A stretch of 64,000 nt of DNA from Pseudomonadota bacterium. Its GTDB lineage: Bacteria > Pseudomonadota > Gammaproteobacteria > Burkholderiales > Burkholderiaceae_C. The stretch covers positions 186,001 to 250,000 of the forward strand of contig JAIUPQ010000002.1 of the NCBI GenBank assembly GCA_020161145.1, given 5' to 3'. Numbering within the stretch: the stretch's first letter is position 1; each line of letters begins with the position of its first letter. The notes beneath the pieces are model-generated. The model made no database searches and was not told where the DNA came from. It saw only the letters and a program-made list of their open reading frames with translations. The translations under genes and the position numbers were made by a program. Below are positions 61,675 through 64,000 of the stretch, piece by piece.

Positions 61675-62094
61675 CTACACAGGAGCGAAGGGGTTGAAAA
61701 CCTCCGGTAGCCCCAACGCGTTGAAGTCAGCCACGTTTCTTGTGGCCACTGTCAGGCCGTGCACCTGGGCCGTCGCGGCGATCATGGCGTCCTCATAGAG
61801 CGTGTCGGATTGCCGGTGCATGAGTCGCGCCCAAGCCCTGAAGGTGGTCGCGTCCATCGGCAATACGTTGTAGGACCCTGCAACCAACTCCAGCCATGCC
61901 TCGATTTCCTCGGCTTTTCCTGGGTCTTGCTCTCGCGTCGGTTCAATGCCGGCTTGTATCTCACCCAGGGTCACGGCGGATAGGTACAGGTGGGCGTCAT
62001 CCACCGATTTCAGCCAGGCGACCACAGCGCCATGTGGGCGTTGCTTCCTAAGCTCGGAGACCACATTCGTGTCAAGCAGGTAGGTGCGGGTCAA
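61675..62094 (-). CDS. vapC: VapC-type PIN-domain toxin
   Basis: This 139-residue PIN-domain RNase carries the acidic residues in YLLDTNVVSEL, AVTLGEIQAGIE, LYEDAMIAATA and TRNVADFNALG. The FitB-like N-terminus is intact. It overlaps the antitoxin gene by four bases. The pair is the last integron-side element before the hydrogenase genes resume. Confidence 0.92.
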   Translation of the reverse strand: MTRTYLLDTNVVSELRKQRPHGAVVAWLKSVDDAHLYLSAVTLGEIQAGIEPTREQDPGKAEEIEAWLELVAGSYNVLPMDATTFRAWARLMHRQSDTLYEDAMIAATAQVHGLTVATRNVADFNALGLPEVFNPFAPV

Positions 62095-62348
62095 CGCAGG
62101 GGCTCCGCACGGCGGCGCTTCGCTTGTCCTCGCGCAGGCAGGATCATGTCGGCCCGCGCTTCATCAGAAAGCAGCAACTGCTTCAGCGTAGGGCGCGCAG
62201 CCGCCTGCAGGCGGCGCCACTCTTGCACGGGCACCAGCACGGCGGCTTCAGCGCCACGTCTGGTCACCATCTGCGGGCCTTCGACCAGGCACGCGTCCAG
62301 GAACTCACTGAACCGTGCTTTCGCATCCTGAACGGGCCAGCTCTGCAT
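62091..62348 (-). CDS. Phd/YefM-type antitoxin
   Basis: This 85-residue protein starts at ATG 62348 (MQSWPVQDAKARFSEFLDAC), the Phd/YefM N-terminal DNA-binding fold, followed by VTRRGAEAAVLVPVQEWRRL. The longer frame from 62372 is rejected because a palindromic operator (62364-62381) would lie inside it. It pairs with the PIN toxin. Confidence 0.9.
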   Translation of the reverse strand: MQSWPVQDAKARFSEFLDACLVEGPQMVTRRGAEAAVLVPVQEWRRLQAAARPTLKQLLLSDEARADMILPARGQAKRRRAEPLR

Positions 62349-62363
62349 GGCAATTCCAATCAA

Positions 62364-62381
62364 ACTAGTCATCTAACTAGT
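62364..62381. promoter_or_regulatory. Palindromic operator ahead of the Phd/VapC pair
   Basis: Two ACTAGT hexamers (62364-62369 and 62376-62381) are separated by six bases, 15 bases upstream of the antitoxin start. Phd/YefM proteins bind paired palindromes of this kind to autorepress. Confidence 0.65.
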
Positions 62382-62452
62382 CTGACATGATGGGCGGTGC
62401 GTGTCAAACCACCCTTGGGCTTTGGCGCCGGTGAACGCTGCGTAGCCCGGCC

Positions 62453-63898
62453 TCAATGCACCGTACACACCATGCACGGATCGAACGAGCGCACGATGTG
62501 CTGCACCGCGACGTGCTGCGCGTCGCCCTCGCCGATGGGGGCGCCGACCAGCGCGGCTTCCAGTGGGCCGGGCGAGCCGGCCGCGTCGCGGGGTGAGAAG
62601 TTCCAACTGGTAGGCGCAATGATCTGGTAGTTGGCGATGCGCCCACCCTCGATGCGCACCCAGTGGCCCAGGCTGCCGCGCGCGGCTTCGGTCAGGCCCG
62701 CGCCCAGGGCCTCGCTGCGCGGTGTGGCGGGCACGGCGAACGGCGCCTGCGGGTCGATGGCGCGCAGCCACTCTTGCATCAGCGGCAGCAGCCGGGCGAT
62801 CTCCACCAGCCGGCCCAGCACGCGCGTCAACACGGTGCTGCCTACGCCGCCGCCGGGCTGGGCACCGGCCAATGCGCGCAGCGGGGCGTGGCCGTCGGTG
62901 AGCTGACGCGCCAGCGCGCCCACCTCCACGGTGCGGCCAGCCAGCCGGGGTGCTTTGCACCAGGTGTAGGCGCCGGGCTTGTCTGGCGCGGGCAGGGTCT
63001 GGCCGTGCAGCGGGTGCAGCGGGGCGTCTCCGTCCAGCCAGGCGTGGTGGGTGTCTTCGGTGAGGGTGGCCAGGTCGGGCGCGCCCAGCGCCTGGCCGTC
63101 CCAGAGGCCGCCGCCAAAGGCCTGCTGCGGCGCGGCCCAGGCCATGGCGCGGTCGGCGCCGGGGCCCAGGGTGTGCAGGGCCAGATCGGCGGCAATTTCT
63201 TGCCACAGCGCCATGTCGCTGCCGGGGCCGGGCTGCAGCGCGGCGGCGGCGGCCAGCGGCGCGCCGAAGGTGGTGGTCTCCAAAAAAGCCTGCATCTCGG
63301 CCAGCCGTGCCAGCAGCCGCAGCCGCTCGCTGCCCGAGAGGGCGCGGGCGCTGCCGCCGGGGGTGACGCTGCCGGTGTGGGGCCATTTGCCGCCCAGCGT
63401 GCCCATGAGTTCCAGCCAGCGCGCGCGGGCGGCGGCGGCGGCGCGGCTGTGGGCGCCAGGCGCGGGGCCGGCCAGTGCGCCAAAGCGGCGCAGGGCCTCG
63501 GCATGCCAGGGCCGGCCGCTGTAGCAGGGCCGCGCAAAGTCGGGCATGAAGAACAGGTAGAAGTGCGTCAGGTGGTCGGCCAGGTTTTCGCAGCCGGCCA
63601 GCAGGCGCTGCATCAGCAGGCCGTTGGGCGGCGGCGTGACATGCCAGGCGGCGGCCAGTGCGCGCGCGGCGGCCAGTGACTGCGCCACCGAGCAGATGCC
63701 GCAGATGCGCGGCACGATGGTCAGTGCGTCCAGCGGGTCGCGCCCGCGCAGCATGGCCTCGAAGCCGCGGAACATGGGGGCGTTGACGCGGGCCTCGGCG
63801 ACGCGGCCGTCGGCCACGTCCAGCCGCACTTCGAGGTCGCCCTCCACACGGTTGAACGGGCCGACGACGAGCCGGGTGCGGGCCGGCGGTGGGGTCAT
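62453..63898 (-). CDS. hupV: Regulatory [NiFe]-hydrogenase large subunit (HupV/HoxC)
   Basis: HupV is the NiFe subunit of the cytoplasmic H2 sensor. It is 481 residues with RICGICSVAQS (near residue 64) and a C-terminus that ends exactly at DPCMVCTVH. The absence of a cleavable extension after the final His is the hallmark of regulatory hydrogenases, so HupD is not needed. The start overlaps the stop of hupU (ATGA). Its normal downstream partner gene hoxJ/hupT now lies about 14 kb away, beyond the integron. Confidence 0.95.
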   Translation of the reverse strand: MTPPPARTRLVVGPFNRVEGDLEVRLDVADGRVAEARVNAPMFRGFEAMLRGRDPLDALTIVPRICGICSVAQSLAAARALAAAWHVTPPPNGLLMQRLLAGCENLADHLTHFYLFFMPDFARPCYSGRPWHAEALRRFGALAGPAPGAHSRAAAAARARWLELMGTLGGKWPHTGSVTPGGSARALSGSERLRLLARLAEMQAFLETTTFGAPLAAAAALQPGPGSDMALWQEIAADLALHTLGPGADRAMAWAAPQQAFGGGLWDGQALGAPDLATLTEDTHHAWLDGDAPLHPLHGQTLPAPDKPGAYTWCKAPRLAGRTVEVGALARQLTDGHAPLRALAGAQPGGGVGSTVLTRVLGRLVEIARLLPLMQEWLRAIDPQAPFAVPATPRSEALGAGLTEAARGSLGHWVRIEGGRIANYQIIAPTSWNFSPRDAAGSPGPLEAALVGAPIGEGDAQHVAVQHIVRSFDPCMVCTVH

Positions 63899-64000
63899 TT
63901 CTTCAGGCCTGTGCGGCGGATGGCCGGTGCCACCACGGGCGTGTGGTGCGAGGCGTTTTCCTTGACCCGGCGCGGCGTGGCGCTTTTGGACAGCGAGGCC
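63895..64000 (-). CDS. hupU: Regulatory hydrogenase small subunit (HupU/HoxB), C-terminal end
   Basis: Only the last 34 residues lie in the window (SLSKSATPRRVKENASHHT ... IRRTGLKK), with the TGA overlapping the hupV start. Identity is inferred from the invariant hupU-hupV order; the residues themselves are not diagnostic. Confidence 0.65.
   Translation of the reverse strand, partial: ASLSKSATPRRVKENASHHTPVVAPAIRRTGLKK

Overview
The window is high-GC chromosomal DNA of a betaproteobacterium, most likely Burkholderiales/Comamonadaceae of a hydrogen-oxidising kind. The gene order leuC-entericidin-leuD-leuB-asd-fimV-truA-(insert)-trpF-trpB-trpA-accD-folC-SPOR-cvpA-purF is characteristic of that group, and a complete uptake [NiFe]-hydrogenase cluster follows. 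The taxon is inferred from gene order and protein character only; no rRNA is present.

Layout. 1-2.8 kb: end of a PepSY protein, an OmpR-type response regulator, its sensor kinase and a COG3235-like membrane protein. 2.9-22.6 kb: housekeeping operons for leucine, aspartate semialdehyde, tryptophan, fatty acid, folate and purine synthesis plus gltX, with three small accessory genes (EamA transporter, GST, PEP-mutase-like) between truA and trpF. 22.6-23.0 kb: tRNA-Ala, tRNA-Glu and tRNA-Asp. 23.0-23.8 kb: an orphan gene. 24.0-31.2 kb: a tightly overlapping four-gene operon of a TonB-dependent receptor, a CobN-like chelatase with signal peptide and C-terminal membrane anchor, an ExbB/TolQ-like protein and a DUF2149 protein that looks like ExbD. 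It sits behind a Fur-like palindrome and is followed by bacterioferritin. The set resembles hmuR-S-U-V of Bacteroidetes, suggesting proton-motive-force-driven metal removal from, or insertion into, a tetrapyrrole in the periplasm.

32.7-48.6 kb, minus strand: two NTF2-like genes, then (in transcription order from the right) the sensor kinase hoxJ/hupT, hupS-L-E-C-D-F-G-H-I-J-K and hypA-B-F-C-D-E. The small subunit has the six-cysteine pattern of oxygen-tolerant membrane-bound hydrogenases. HypB has its histidine tracts inside and at the end of the protein, and HypF is a half-length form.

48.6-62.4 kb: a chromosomal integron lies inside the H2-sensing operon, between hupU-hupV (regulatory hydrogenase, right edge) and its partner kinase gene hoxJ. 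It has an intI gene (apparently frameshifted near its 5' end), a LexA-type box, an attI region, and at least eight attC-bounded cassettes of mostly unknown function (lipoprotein, Gly-rich membrane protein, HNH protein, DUF5990, ATP-grasp/GNAT, MBOAT-like and others). An IS110/IS1111-type element with a frameshifted transposase interrupts the array. The far end of the array is eroded: degenerate attCs, a duplicated uracil-DNA-glycosylase-like gene (one truncated copy, one full), an IS110 remnant, and two toxin-antitoxin modules (HicAB, VapBC). The regulatory hydrogenase large subunit resumes at 62.45 kb and the C-terminus of its small subunit runs off the window.

Coordinates are hand-read; start codons that differ from the longest open frame are justified in each entry. 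No database searches were possible.
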